This document shows, piece after piece, positions 1 to 8,773 of a DNA stretch of 64,000 nucleotides. Position 1 is the first letter of the stretch. The number at the start of each line of letters is the position of its first letter. The notes below the pieces were generated by a model. It did no database searches. It had not been told where the DNA came from and saw only the letters and a program-made list of their open reading frames with translations. The stretch lies in NCBI RefSeq assembly GCF_007859635.1, contig NZ_CP042306.1:2802001-2866000 (forward strand). The letters run 5' to 3'. The stretch comes from Sphingomonas panacisoli. Its GTDB lineage: Bacteria; Pseudomonadota; Alphaproteobacteria; Sphingomonadales; Sphingomonadaceae. A program made the translations under genes and the position numbers.

Positions 1-1230
1 GCCCGTGCGATCGGTCACCAGCGCATAGCCGCGGTCGAGCACGTGTTTCGGATTGAGCGCCTCGATCAGCTTGAACGTCTGGTCCATCCGCTGCCGCGCC
101 GCTGCGATGCGTTGCGTGAGCAGCGCTGGCCGCAACGCGCCTGCCGTCCGATCGAGTTCGCCCCGCGCCACCGTCACCCGGCGTTCGAGCGCGCGGTCGA
201 GCCGTTGCCCCGCATCGTCTGCGCGCTGGCGCTGCGGGCCGAGCAAGGCGTCGCGCTTGGGCAGCAACCGCGCCTGCGCCTCGACGCGCTCGCGCCCGCG
301 CTCGACGTAGCGCCGCGCGCACCGCTCGCTGCGTTGGGCGTAAGCGTCGAGGCTGAGCCGCAGATCGGCGAGCACCGGCACCGCCAGTTCCGCCGCCGCG
401 GTCGGGGTCGGCGCGCGTAGATCGGCGGCGTGGTCGCAGAGCGACGTGTCGGTCTCGTGGCCCACCGCGGAGACGATCGGGATCGAGCAACCCGCGACCG
501 CGCGCACGACCACCTCCTCGTTGAACGCCCACAAATCCTCGATCGACCCGCCGCCGCGCGCGACGATCACCAGATCGGGCCGCGGCAACGCGCCGCCGGG
601 CTCGAGCGCATCGAACCCGCGCACCGCCGCCGCGACTTCCTCGGCCGCGCCCGCCCCCTGCACCTTGACCGGCCAGACGATCACGCGCGTCGGACACCGA
701 TCGGCGAGGCGGTGGAGGATGTCGCGGATCACCGCGCCGGTCGGCGAGGTCACCACACCGATCGTACGCGGCATGAACGGCAGCGACTTCTTGCGCGCCT
801 GATCGAACAGCCCTTCCGCGCCCAATTGCGCCTTGAGCTTCTCGAACAGCGCCATCAGCGCGCCCTCGCCGGCCAGTTCCATCCGGTCGATCACGATCTG
901 GTATTTGGAGCGGCCGGGATACGTCGTCAGCTTGCCGCTCGCGATTACCTCGATCCCGTCCTGCGCGGTGAAAGGCAGCAAGGCCGCCTGCCCCTTCCAC
1001 ATCACGCCGTCGATCACCGCGGCATCGTCCTTCAGCGCCAGATAGACGTGTCCCGACGCCGCGCGCTTATAGCCCGATATCTCGCCGCGCAGCCGCACGC
1101 GGCCGAACTCGCCCTCGACCATGCGCTTGAGCCTGTTGGACAGTTCGCCGACGCTTTCGGGCGCCGCATTGTCGCCTGGCATGGCCTCGGCTACCAGCCG
1201 CGGCGAATCTTCGGGAAAAGGGTCTGGCAT
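1..1230 (-). CDS. xseA: Exodeoxyribonuclease VII large subunit (3' end cut by window edge)
   Basis: Large subunit of exonuclease VII, which with XseB degrades single-stranded DNA to oligonucleotides in the cytoplasm. The 410 visible codons show the N-terminal OB-fold region ([20 protein letters not shown], then [20 protein letters not shown], about residues 26-70) and the catalytic-domain signatures [35 protein letters not shown] and [20 protein letters not shown], followed by a long arginine/alanine-rich helical region. Homologues usually run to about 450-500 residues, so the missing C-terminus lies left of base 1. The ATG chosen at 1230 ([13 protein letters not shown]) shares the palindrome CATG with the divergent purD start; an internal ATG at 1182 is the alternative. 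Its partner xseB is in the same window at 38.3-38.5 kb. Confidence 0.93.
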   Translation of the reverse strand, partial: MPDPFPEDSPRLVAEAMPGDNAAPESVGELSNRLKRMVEGEFGRVRLRGEISGYKRAASGHVYLALKDDAAVIDGVMWKGQAALLPFTAQDGIEVIASGKLTTYPGRSKYQIVIDRMELAGEGALMALFEKLKAQLGAEGLFDQARKKSLPFMPRTIGVVTSPTGAVIRDILHRLADRCPTRVIVWPVKVQGAGAAEEVAAAVRGFDALEPGGALPRPDLVIVARGGGSIEDLWAFNEEVVVRAVAGCSIPIVSAVGHETDTSLCDHAADLRAPTPTAAAELAVPVLADLRLSLDAYAQRSERCARRYVERGRERVEAQARLLPKRDALLGPQRQRADDAGQRLDRALERRVTVARGELDRTAGALRPALLTQRIAAARQRMDQTFKLIEALNPKHVLDRGYALVTDRTG

Positions 1231-2485
1231 GAACGTCCTGCTGATCGGATCGGGTGGACGCGAACATGGCCTCGCGTGGAAGCTCGCGCAATCGCCGCTC
1301 CTGACAAAACTCTATGCCGCGCCGGGAAATCCTGGGATTGCCGAGGAGGCCGAGGTCGTCGCGCTGGACGTCGCCGATCACGCGGCGGTGGTCGATTTCT
1401 GTCGGTCGCACGACATTGGCTTGGTCGTGGTCGGCCCGGAAGCACCGCTCGTCGCCGGCATCACCGACGACCTCCGCGCCGCCGGTTTTGCCGTGTTCGG
1501 GCCGAGCAAGGCCGCCGCGCAACTCGAAGGATCCAAGGCTTTCACCAAGGCCGTCTGCGACCGCGCGAACATTCCCACGGCTCGCTATCGCGCTGTCCAT
1601 TCGCGCGACGAAGCACGTGACGCGCTCGACGCGTTCGGCGCGCCGGTCGTCGTGAAGGCCGACGGCCTCGCCGCGGGCAAGGGCGTGACCGTGGCGATGA
1701 CGATGGCCGAAGCGATCGAGGCGGTGGTCACGCTGTTCGCCGAGCCGGGCTCCAGCGCGGTGATCGAGGAATTCCTGACCGGCGAGGAAGTCAGCCTGTT
1801 CGCGCTGACCGACGGAACCACGATCGTTCCGTTCGGATCGGCGCAGGACCACAAGCGCGTTGGCGACGGCGATACCGGGCCGAACACCGGCGGGATGGGC
1901 GCCTACAGCCCCGCGCGCGTGCTGTCCGCTGCGCTCGAACGCCACGCGCTGACCGAGATCGTCGCCCCCACCGTCTCGACGCTGGCGGCGGAGGGGATGC
2001 CCTATTCGGGCGTCCTCTACGCCGGGCTGATCCTGACCGCGGACGGCCCCAAGCTGATCGAATATAACGCGCGGTTTGGCGATCCCGAATGTCAGGTCCT
2101 GATGATGCGACTGGAGAGCGACCTGCTCCCGCTGATGCTCGCGGTGGCGGAAGGGCGGCTGGCCGACGCCCCGCCGCCGGTGTTCCGCGACGAGGTCGCG
2201 CTGACCGTTGTGATCGCTGCCAAAGGCTATCCCGGCACGCCCCAAACCGGCGGCGCGATCCACGGCGTCGCCGACGTCGCCCCCGCCAAAGTCTTCCAGG
2301 CGGGCACCAAGCTCGTCGACGGGCAGCTCGTCGCCGCGGGCGGGCGCGTCCTCGCGGTCACCGCCACCGGCCCCACCGTTCGGGCCGCGCAAACCGCTGC
2401 GTATCGCGCGGTCGATGCGATCGATTTCCCCACCGGCTTCTGCCGCCGCGACATTGGCGCCAAAGAGGTGGCGCGGGAGGCGTAA
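1229..2485 (+). CDS. purD: Phosphoribosylamine--glycine ligase (GARS)
   Basis: ATP-dependent ligase that joins 5-phosphoribosylamine and glycine in step two of purine biosynthesis. The protein is 418 residues, normal for the family. It starts [18 protein letters not shown] (N-domain dinucleotide-like fold), continues with the ATP-grasp region ([16 protein letters not shown], then [17 protein letters not shown]), the substrate signature [20 protein letters not shown] near residues 207-226, and [12 protein letters not shown] before the C-terminal domain. A purine-rich AAAAGGG lies about 6 bases before the ATG, inside the 5' end of xseA. A strong bidirectional terminator follows the stop codon. 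Confidence 0.97.
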   Translation: MNVLLIGSGGREHGLAWKLAQSPLLTKLYAAPGNPGIAEEAEVVALDVADHAAVVDFCRSHDIGLVVVGPEAPLVAGITDDLRAAGFAVFGPSKAAAQLEGSKAFTKAVCDRANIPTARYRAVHSRDEARDALDAFGAPVVVKADGLAAGKGVTVAMTMAEAIEAVVTLFAEPGSSAVIEEFLTGEEVSLFALTDGTTIVPFGSAQDHKRVGDGDTGPNTGGMGAYSPARVLSAALERHALTEIVAPTVSTLAAEGMPYSGVLYAGLILTADGPKLIEYNARFGDPECQVLMMRLESDLLPLMLAVAEGRLADAPPPVFRDEVALTVVIAAKGYPGTPQTGGAIHGVADVAPAKVFQAGTKLVDGQLVAAGGRVLAVTATGPTVRAAQTAAYRAVDAIDFPTGFCRRDIGAKEVAREA

Positions 2486-2504
2486 CGGTCGCGCCGCCAC
2501 CAAT

Positions 2505-2543
2505 AAAAAGGGGCGCCGGTCTCGCGACCGACGCCCCTTTTTT
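2505..2543. terminator. Bidirectional rho-independent terminator between purD and the PEP-CTERM gene
   Basis: GGGGCG at 2510-2515 pairs with CGCCCC at 2532-2537, and CGGTC pairs with GACCG around a TCGC loop with one mismatch between the two blocks. An A-run precedes the stem and a T-run follows it, so it can end transcription from both converging genes. Confidence 0.85.
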
Positions 2544-2557
2544 GCCGATAGAAAGGC

Positions 2558-3310
2558 TCAGGCGAAGCGGACGCGAGCCGCAACAGCCTGACGACGGCGG
2601 AGCGCACCACCGATCGCGCCAAAGCCCAATACCATCATCGCCCAGGTAGCGGGCTCGGGAACGCCCGGCGTGATGACGATATTGGAAGGCAGGCTGAACG
2701 ACAGTTGCGCATCCGTCTCTTGCCGGTCGGCATAGAAGAGAACGAACGAGTGCGAACCCGCCCCAAGGTTGACATTGGCATTCTGCGTCGTCGCCGCATG
2801 GATACCGCCATTCTGCAGCGCCGATACGCCATCGACGAACAGGAAGGCGTCGTCATCGGCGCTGATCGAGAACAGCACCGACTGAGCGGCGTTCAGGAAG
2901 AAATTGCCGGAGAAGATCGCGGTCTGGAAACCGTTCTGTCCCCCGTTGGATGACCCGGCACCATTGGTCGGGAAGAACGTCGTATCGGTGAAGGAGTTGC
3001 CGGCGATGAGGCCGGTCCCCGTCGACACGACGTTGATGTTCGGCGCGCCCGGCGTCCACCAATAGAGTTCTTTCGTGACGGGGTTGTAATCGACCGCGTT
3101 CAACGGGTTGGCGGCCGTGATCACGGGCAGGCCGTTCGGCCCGAGCGTCGTTAGCACGCCGTTCGTAAAGCTGCCCGATGCGCCAGTGCCGCTGATATCA
3201 CGGTTATTGTCCTGAACGGTGAAGTACTGGACCGACATCTGAGCCTGAGCCGGTGTCGCGGCAATGGCAGCCGCGACGACGGCGCCAGCGGCGAGAAGTG
3301 TGGTTTTCAT
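2558..3310 (-). CDS. PEP-CTERM sorting-domain protein with a fibro-slime/PA14-like domain
   Basis: Predicted exported protein of 250 residues. The N-terminus (MKTTLLAAGAVVAAAIAATPAQAQ) is a clear signal peptide. The C-terminus carries VPEPATWAMMVLGFGAIGGA, then RRR: the PEP motif, a transmembrane helix and a basic tail. This is the signal handled by the exosortase/EPS-associated sorting system. The middle (about residues 130-200) has ISADDDAFLFVDG, then GGIH, LGAGSHSFVLFYADRQ, which resembles fibro-slime or PA14-like beta-sandwich domains found in surface proteins. The start at 3310 has GGGGAGA about 8 bases upstream; a longer in-frame start is less likely because it would bury the signal peptide. 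The ligand is unknown. Confidence 0.85.
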   Translation of the reverse strand: MKTTLLAAGAVVAAAIAATPAQAQMSVQYFTVQDNNRDISGTGASGSFTNGVLTTLGPNGLPVITAANPLNAVDYNPVTKELYWWTPGAPNINVVSTGTGLIAGNSFTDTTFFPTNGAGSSNGGQNGFQTAIFSGNFFLNAAQSVLFSISADDDAFLFVDGVSALQNGGIHAATTQNANVNLGAGSHSFVLFYADRQETDAQLSFSLPSNIVITPGVPEPATWAMMVLGFGAIGGALRRRQAVAARVRFA

Positions 3311-3617
3311 TATATATCTCCCCAATGGACTAAGGCCCACGAAGCGGGCCGATCGACTCACGCTTGATACACTTTGATCGAAGTTAACGGATTTTAACCG
3401 ATCAATGATTGCAGGAATACGACATGTCCCACGGTGGGACGGCTCGGTCTCGCCCCGAATCTCTGAGACAATCCGGCGGACAACAATGGCGACGTAGTGC
3501 AGGGCTAGCTACAAATGTAATGTTGTAACATTCTGTTCTGCTGGCATTCAGGAAAGCGGTGCGACAACCCTTACGGGACCGGAACGTAGCCGGCCCAGTT
3601 AGCCGAGGGGAATTGTC
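3311..3617. promoter_or_regulatory. Divergent intergenic region with two perfect palindromes
   Basis: This 307-base gap separates the divergent PEP-CTERM and von Willebrand genes and holds no convincing ORF. It is A/T-richer than its surroundings. It contains a 15-base perfect palindrome GTCCCACGGTGGGAC at 3426-3440 and a 14-base one AATGTTGTAACATT at 3519-3532, the latter 86 bases before the vWA start codon. Both could be operators; no regulator is identified. Confidence 0.4.
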
Positions 3618-5408
3618 ATGCAGTCCAAGCCTGCCTTGCTGATGGGGCTTAGCGCCCTGCTCCTTACGTCCGCCGCGCCGGTGCCGCTCGTCGCACAGCG
3701 CACCGTGGTCCCACCGCGCGACGATTATTCGCCGGTGCGCTGCCGCGTCGGCCAGCCCGAATACAATTATGCGCCGATGCCGGTCGTGCCGCAGCCGCGC
3801 CGCGGCAGCACCAAGGTCGACAAGAGCGCGGATTCGATCGTCGTCACCGGATCGCTGGCCAAGCGTGGTGAGCGCCGCCGCGCCGAAGCCATACCGTCCT
3901 ACGCACCGCCTTCGCCGCCCGCGCCCCCGCCACCCGTCATGGCGGCGCCGATGAGCACGGCCGCGAACGGTGGCTACGCCCCGCCTTACGGCAGCAAACA
4001 AAACACCGAACGCTATGATGGCAAGGCGGTCGCATCGATCCAGTCGGTCGCCGCCGCGCCGGTCTCCACCTTCTCGGTCGATGTCGATACCGGATCCTAC
4101 GCGAACGTCCGCCGCTTCCTCAGCGATGGCGGCACGCCGCCACCCGACGCAGTGCGGACCGAGGAGATGATCAACTATTTCCGCTACGATTATCCGCGCC
4201 CGTCCGACCGGACGCAGCCGTTCAGCGTGACCACCGATGTCGCCAAGACGCCGTGGAACCCGGCGACGCGGCTGCTCCGCATCGGACTGCGGGGCTATGA
4301 CGTCTCCACGAACGACCGCCCACGCGCGAACCTGGTGTTCCTGGTCGATGTGTCCGGGTCGATGAACGAAGCCGATAAATTACCGCTGGTGAAATCGGCG
4401 CTGACGACGCTCGCCAACCGCCTGCGCCCCGACGATCGCGTATCGATCGTGGTCTATGCCGGTAATGCCGGGATCGTGCTCGAACCGACGAGCGACAAGC
4501 GCTACGTCAAGGCGGCGCTCGATTGCCTGCAAGCGGGCGGGTCGACCGCGGGTGGGGCCGGCATCAAGCTGGCCTACGACACCGCGCGGGCCAATTTCGT
4601 GCGCGGCGGGATCAACCGCATCTTCCTGGCGACCGACGGTGACTTCAACGTCGGGATCAGCGACAACAAGACGCTGGAAGAAATGGTCAAGGCACAGCGC
4701 GACGACGGCATCACGCTGACCACGCTCGGCTTCGGCCAAGGCAATTACAACGAAGCGATGATGGAAAAGATCGCCGATGTCGGGAACGGCAACTACGCCT
4801 ATATCGACAGCGAGCGCGAGGCCGAAAAGGTGCTCGACGACGAGCTCTCCGCGACGATGGTGACCATCGCCAGGGATGTGAAGGTCCAGGTCGAGTTCAA
4901 CCCCGCCGCCGTCAAGGAATACCGCTTGATCGGCTATGAGAACCGCGCGCTGGCTGAGGAGGACTTCAACAACGATGCGGTCGATGCCGGCGACATGGGC
5001 GCGGGGCATCAGGTGACGGCGCTGTACGAGATCGTCCCAGCGAACGGTGCGGGCTGGCTTCCCGACCGCCGCTATCCGGCCAATGCGCGGCCAAATCGCC
5101 CAGCATCGGTCGGCGCGAACGAGCTCGCGTTCGTCAAGCTGCGCTACAAGCTGCCCGAAGGCGGCGCGTCGCGGCTGATCAGCCGGCCGATCCCGGCATC
5201 GCTGATGGTCAGCGCGGCGTATCCGTCCGGCGACATGGCGTTCGTCACAGCGGTCGCGGCGTTCGGCCAGAAGCTGCGCGGCGACAAGTATCTGGGCAGC
5301 TATCGTTATGCCGACATTCAGCGGCTGGCGGGATCGCCCAACGGCTATTGGCGGCAGGAATTCGTCCGCCTGACCGGCATGGCCGGTGGACGCGGCGCCG
5401 CCGACTGA
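3618..5408 (+). CDS. von Willebrand factor type A domain protein, YfbK-like
   Basis: Exported or periplasmic protein of 596 residues of unknown function. It has a signal peptide (MQSKPALLMGLSALLLTSAA), a disordered proline-rich stretch (about residues 90-115), and then a YfbK-type N-terminal region (STFSVDVDTGSYANVRRFL, PDAVRTEEMINYFRYDYP). The vWA domain spans about residues 238-410, with the metal-binding MIDAS motif DVSGSM at 244-249 and ATDGDFNVG. The remainder matches the conserved C-terminal region found after vWA in this family. A SADSIVVTG segment near residue 72 resembles the N-terminal VVTG of TonB-dependent receptors. The GAGGGG ribosome-binding site lies about 8 bases upstream. 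A terminator follows. Confidence 0.88.
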   Translation: MQSKPALLMGLSALLLTSAAPVPLVAQRTVVPPRDDYSPVRCRVGQPEYNYAPMPVVPQPRRGSTKVDKSADSIVVTGSLAKRGERRRAEAIPSYAPPSPPAPPPPVMAAPMSTAANGGYAPPYGSKQNTERYDGKAVASIQSVAAAPVSTFSVDVDTGSYANVRRFLSDGGTPPPDAVRTEEMINYFRYDYPRPSDRTQPFSVTTDVAKTPWNPATRLLRIGLRGYDVSTNDRPRANLVFLVDVSGSMNEADKLPLVKSALTTLANRLRPDDRVSIVVYAGNAGIVLEPTSDKRYVKAALDCLQAGGSTAGGAGIKLAYDTARANFVRGGINRIFLATDGDFNVGISDNKTLEEMVKAQRDDGITLTTLGFGQGNYNEAMMEKIADVGNGNYAYIDSEREAEKVLDDELSATMVTIARDVKVQVEFNPAAVKEYRLIGYENRALAEEDFNNDAVDAGDMGAGHQVTALYEIVPANGAGWLPDRRYPANARPNRPASVGANELAFVKLRYKLPEGGASRLISRPIPASLMVSAAYPSGDMAFVTAVAAFGQKLRGDKYLGSYRYADIQRLAGSPNGYWRQEFVRLTGMAGGRGAAD

Positions 5409-5432
5409 TCGGCGTCTCTGGCGTATCGCCCG

Positions 5433-5465
5433 TCGCCCGCTTAGGGTGGCGGGCGATAGCTTTTT
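5433..5465 (+). terminator. Terminator after the vWA gene
   Basis: TCGCCCGC at 5433-5440 pairs perfectly with GCGGGCGA at 5449-5456 around an 8-base loop, followed by TAGCTTTTT. Confidence 0.7.
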
Positions 5466-5474
5466 GGGGACCTT

Positions 5475-6203
5475 ATGCAGACGTCAACGATGAGCCCCGG
5501 CGGGGCCGCCGACGCTTTTTATAGCTGGACGATCATCGGCCTGATCGTGATGGCGATCGCCGCGGTGATCGTCGTCGCCGGCATCATCTACGGCCGCCGC
5601 CAGGCCGCCGAACGCCATCGCGCCGAAGAAGCCGCAGAGGAGCGCGCGGACGAAGCCGGCGTCGACCTGCCGCCCGAAACGGACCCGGTCGCGGCCGAGA
5701 CCAATGTCGAACCCGTCGCCAAGGAGCCCGACCACGATCTGCCGGTAAAGGCCGAGCCGGTCCCGGCGCCCGAGCCCATGCCGGCGCCGAAACCGGCCCC
5801 TGCGCCTGCTCCGGTCGCGCCACCGATACCGAAGCCGGAACAGGCTCCTGCCCCGGTCGCACCGCCCGAACAGGCACCCGATCCCGAACCGGCGCCTGCT
5901 CCGGTCGAAGCCGCACCTCCCCCGCCGCCGCCCGCGCCGGAGCCCGCGCCGAACTTCGCCGGCGCGCTTGCGCTGACCACGATCAAGGGGCTGGGTCCGA
6001 AAGTCGCGGCAATGCTCGCCGAGCGCGGCATCACGCAGGTCGATCAACTCGCCGCGCTGACATCCGATCAGGCGAGCGAGCTCGACGTCCAACTCGGCGC
6101 GTTTACCGGCCGCATGGGGCGCGACCGCTGGATCGATCAGGCGAAGCTTCTCGCGAGCGGCGACACCGCCGCCTACGAAGCGGAGTTCGGGAAGCTGGGT
6201 TAG
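5475..6203 (+). CDS. Membrane-anchored protein with C-terminal helix-hairpin-helix domain
   Basis: Protein of 242 residues, function unknown. One transmembrane helix (about residues 18-42, WTIIGLIVMAIAAVIVVAGI) is followed by a charged segment and a low-complexity Pro/Ala/Glu linker (about residues 75-160). The C-terminal domain has the helix-hairpin-helix signature LTTIKGLGPKVAAMLAERGI, then TQVDQLAALT and GRMGRDRWIDQAKLL. This type of domain, related to the one in some ribosomal-protein-like and DNA-binding proteins, often sits at the end of small alphaproteobacterial membrane proteins. Its TAG stop overlaps the TAA stop of the convergent next gene within TTAG. DNA or RNA binding is only an inference. 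Confidence 0.75.
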   Translation: MQTSTMSPGGAADAFYSWTIIGLIVMAIAAVIVVAGIIYGRRQAAERHRAEEAAEERADEAGVDLPPETDPVAAETNVEPVAKEPDHDLPVKAEPVPAPEPMPAPKPAPAPAPVAPPIPKPEQAPAPVAPPEQAPDPEPAPAPVEAAPPPPPPAPEPAPNFAGALALTTIKGLGPKVAAMLAERGITQVDQLAALTSDQASELDVQLGAFTGRMGRDRWIDQAKLLASGDTAAYEAEFGKLG

Positions 6204-7498
6204 GACCGCTCGCGGCTGACCAGCAACTTGTCGATCCGCCGCCCATCGAGATCGACCACTTCGAACGTCCAGCCCTGCTCGGTGACGCTCTCGCCTTCCG
6301 CCGGCAGGCGCCGGAACGCGGCGAGCGCGAACCCCGCGGCTGTGGCGTAATCGCGGTCGTCGGGCAGATCGAGATCGAGCTTTTCCGCGAGCAGATCCGC
6401 TGACGCCGAGCCGGCGACGAGATAGCTGCCATCGTCGCGATGGACGAAATCGGGCGCTTCGTGCGGATCGGTGTCCGACGCGAAGTCACCCGCAATCGCC
6501 GCGAGCAGATCGGCGGGCGTCACGATCCCTTCGAAATGGCCGTATTCGTCGTGGATCAGCGCCATCGGCACCTCGGCACGGCGCAGGCGGACGAGCGCGT
6601 CCATCGCGTCGAGCTGATCGATCACCACCGGTGCCGCGCGCATCAGCACCTTGAGGTCGAGCGGTTCGCCCTTGATCGCCGCCGCGACGATGTCGCGCGC
6701 CTGGACGACCCCGATCACCGCATCGACCGATCCTTCGGCGACCGGCAGGCGCGTGTGCGGCGACGCCGCGAGTTTCTCACGAATGCCCGCGGGATCGAGC
6801 CCGATATCGAGCCATTCCACTTCGGTACGCGGCGTCATGACCTCGCGCACGGGGCGGTCCGCCAGCCGCACGACGCCTGAGATGATCGAACGTTCGTGCT
6901 CCTCGATAACGCCCGATTTCGACGCCTCGGCGACGATCAGATGTAGTTCCTCGGCAGTGACCTGGTCCTCGCTCTCGCGCCGCATGCCCAGCACCCAGAA
7001 GATCGCCTTGCTGGTCGAATCGAGCAGCCACACGACGGGCGCCGCCGCCTTCGACAGCCAGGTCATCGGGATCGCCATCACCGCTGCGATCGGTTCGGGC
7101 GAGCGCAGTGCGATCTGCTTGGGTACCAGCTCGCCGACGATCAGCGAGACGAAGGTCGTGACGCCGATCACCAGTACGAAGCCGACGGTCTGCGCGGTTT
7201 CGTGGCTCAGGCCCAGCGGCTCGAGCCGGTCGGCGGTCGGGCCGCCCAGCGCCTCGCCCGAATAGGCACCCGACAGCACCGCGATCAGCGTGATACCGAC
7301 CTGGACGGTCGATAGGAACTTGCCGGGATCGGCGGCGAGTGTCAGCGCCGCGCGTGCCCCCCTGCTGCCGGTCCGCGCCAACGCCTCCAGCCGTGCCTTG
7401 CGCGACGAGGCTATCGCGAGTTCGCTCATCGCGAATACGCCGTTCACCGCGACGAGCACGAGGATGATGACGACGTCGATCCAGGGATAGGGTGCCAT
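6200..7498 (-). CDS. CNNM/CorC-HlyC family membrane protein with CBS domains
   Basis: Inner-membrane protein of 432 residues, often annotated as hemolysin-like and related to Mg2+/Co2+ efflux proteins. The N-terminal CNNM (DUF21) domain has three to four membrane helices (about residues 8-180; IDVVIILVLVAVNGVFAMSE and FLSTVQVGITLIAVLSGAYS). A CBS pair follows (about residues 210-335; MTPRTEVEWLDI, RLPVAEGSVDAVIGVVQARD, IHDEYGHFEGIVTPADLL), then a CorC_HlyC domain ending DLDGRRIDKLLVSRERS. No strong ribosome-binding site is visible. Transport of divalent cations is family knowledge, not shown here. Confidence 0.9.
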   Translation of the reverse strand: MAPYPWIDVVIILVLVAVNGVFAMSELAIASSRKARLEALARTGSRGARAALTLAADPGKFLSTVQVGITLIAVLSGAYSGEALGGPTADRLEPLGLSHETAQTVGFVLVIGVTTFVSLIVGELVPKQIALRSPEPIAAVMAIPMTWLSKAAAPVVWLLDSTSKAIFWVLGMRRESEDQVTAEELHLIVAEASKSGVIEEHERSIISGVVRLADRPVREVMTPRTEVEWLDIGLDPAGIREKLAASPHTRLPVAEGSVDAVIGVVQARDIVAAAIKGEPLDLKVLMRAAPVVIDQLDAMDALVRLRRAEVPMALIHDEYGHFEGIVTPADLLAAIAGDFASDTDPHEAPDFVHRDDGSYLVAGSASADLLAEKLDLDLPDDRDYATAAGFALAAFRRLPAEGESVTEQGWTFEVVDLDGRRIDKLLVSRERS

Positions 7499-7549
7499 GA
7501 TGCGGGGTCAGCCTATACGGGCGCGGGCGCGGTGCGCAACCGATCCCCG

Positions 7550-7978
7550 CTAGCGGCGGCTGAGGAAGAAGTCGCGCAGCAACCCCGCGGCCTCGCTTTC
7601 GCCGATCCCGCCATAGACTTCGGGGCGGTGATGCACCGTGGGCTGCGCGAACAGCATCGGGCCGTGTTCGACCGCGCCGCCCTTCGGATCGCTTGCACCG
7701 TAATAGAGCCGCGCGATCCGGGCATGCGCGATCGCGCCGGCGCACATCGCGCAGGGTTCCAGCGTTACCCAGAGATCGCAGTCACTCAGCCGGTCGTCGC
7801 CGATCGCCTCGGCCGCCCGGCGAATCGCCAGCATCTCGGCGTGCGCGGTCGGATCGTGCAGCCCGCGCGGCGCATTGGCCGCGGTGGCGATGATCTCCCC
7901 GCCGAACACCACCGCCGCGCCGACGGGGACCTCCCCCTCGGCAGCGGCAGCGGCGGCCGCATCGAGCGCGGCGCGCAT
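7550..7978 (-). CDS. tadA: tRNA adenosine(34) deaminase
   Basis: Converts A34 to inosine in the anticodon of tRNA-Arg(ACG). The protein is 142 residues. The cytidine-deaminase-type zinc site is complete: H46-A-E48 in DPTAHAEML, and P75-C76-A-M-C79 in [11 protein letters not shown]. The C-terminus ends LRDFFLSRR. The ATG at 7978 has no clear ribosome-binding site, but no better start is available upstream in frame. It lies between the CNNM gene and a small membrane protein on the same strand. Confidence 0.93.
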   Translation of the reverse strand: MRAALDAAAAAAAEGEVPVGAAVVFGGEIIATAANAPRGLHDPTAHAEMLAIRRAAEAIGDDRLSDCDLWVTLEPCAMCAGAIAHARIARLYYGASDPKGGAVEHGPMLFAQPTVHHRPEVYGGIGESEAAGLLRDFFLSRR

Positions 7979-8001
7979 CGGGGCCGGTAGCGCGAACCCG
8001 C

Positions 8002-8256
8002 TTATTGCGCGGTCGCCGTATTGGCCGGGGCAGGCTCGCCAGGCTTGTTGATGCTGACCTTTGGCACTTCGATCGTCTTGTTCTCGGTTCCCACGGTCAC
8101 CGTGGCCATATTGGCTGTTACAGCAGGTGCAGAGCCGCCCTCGAGTTTGACGGTCGGCAGCGTGCCGGCAGTGCCGTTCAGGCGCAGCATGCCCGTGGCG
8201 AGCAGGATGATGACGACCACGGCCGCGAGGCCGACCAGAGCGAGCAAGAAACGCAT
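8002..8256 (-). CDS. Small hypothetical membrane or exported protein
   Basis: Protein of 84 residues without a recognised family. The N-terminus [20 protein letters not shown] is a membrane anchor or uncleaved signal; the rest is a short hydrophilic region ([20 protein letters not shown], then [10 protein letters not shown]). GGAGGG lies 6 bases upstream of the ATG at 8256, which fixes the start well. It is 23 bases upstream of tadA and may be cotranscribed with it. Similar short anchored proteins are common in sphingomonads; no role can be given. Confidence 0.75.
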   Translation of the reverse strand: MRFLLALVGLAAVVVIILLATGMLRLNGTAGTLPTVKLEGGSAPAVTANMATVTVGTENKTIEVPKVSINKPGEPAPANTATAQ

Positions 8257-8409
8257 TATAATCCCTCCTGTAATCGAATCGTTGTCGTAATAAACCACTA
8301 TTGCCGCGCGGGGTTGCATCGACCCGCAGCGAATCTGTTGACCTTCGCGGCGCATGCCGCTATCCGCGCCACCTTTCCGGGCAACCGCCCGAAACTCAGG
8401 ATTAATAGC

Positions 8410-8706
8410 ATGTCGCGCATTTGCGAGCTGACCGGCAAGGGCCGGCAGGTGGGTAACAACGTTTCCCACGCCAACAACAAGACCAAGCGTACGTTCCTGC
8501 CCAACCTGCAGAACGTGACGCTGATGTCGGACGCGCTGGGCACGTCGGTGAAGCTGCGCGTATCGACGCACGGTCTGCGCTCGGTCGAGCACAACGGCGG
8601 TCTCGACAATTGGCTGGTGAAGACGAGCGACGACGATCTGTCGCTGCGCGCCCGCCGCTTGAAGCGCGACATCAAGAAGAAGCTGAGCGCCGCCGCAGCG
8701 GCATAA
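8410..8706 (+). CDS. rpmB: 50S ribosomal protein L28
   Basis: Component of the large ribosomal subunit, 98 residues. It starts [20 protein letters not shown], and continues with [32 protein letters not shown] and a basic C-terminus [16 protein letters not shown]. This is the long alphaproteobacterial form. A CAGGA element lies about 11 bases before the ATG. A strong terminator follows, so it is probably transcribed alone. Confidence 0.97.
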   Translation: MSRICELTGKGRQVGNNVSHANNKTKRTFLPNLQNVTLMSDALGTSVKLRVSTHGLRSVEHNGGLDNWLVKTSDDDLSLRARRLKRDIKKKLSAAAAA

Positions 8707-8730
8707 GCCGATTCGCTGCGAAGCTTGAAG

Positions 8731-8763
8731 GCCCGCCTTTCCGATCCGGAAGGGCGGGCTTTT
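8731..8763 (+). terminator. Rho-independent terminator after rpmB
   Basis: GCCCGCCTTTCCG at 8731-8743 pairs with CGGAAGGGCGGGC at 8747-8759 (one G-T wobble) around a 3-base loop, followed by TTTT. It also faces the convergent phytase-like gene. Confidence 0.9.
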
Positions 8764-8773
8764 CGCGTCCGGG

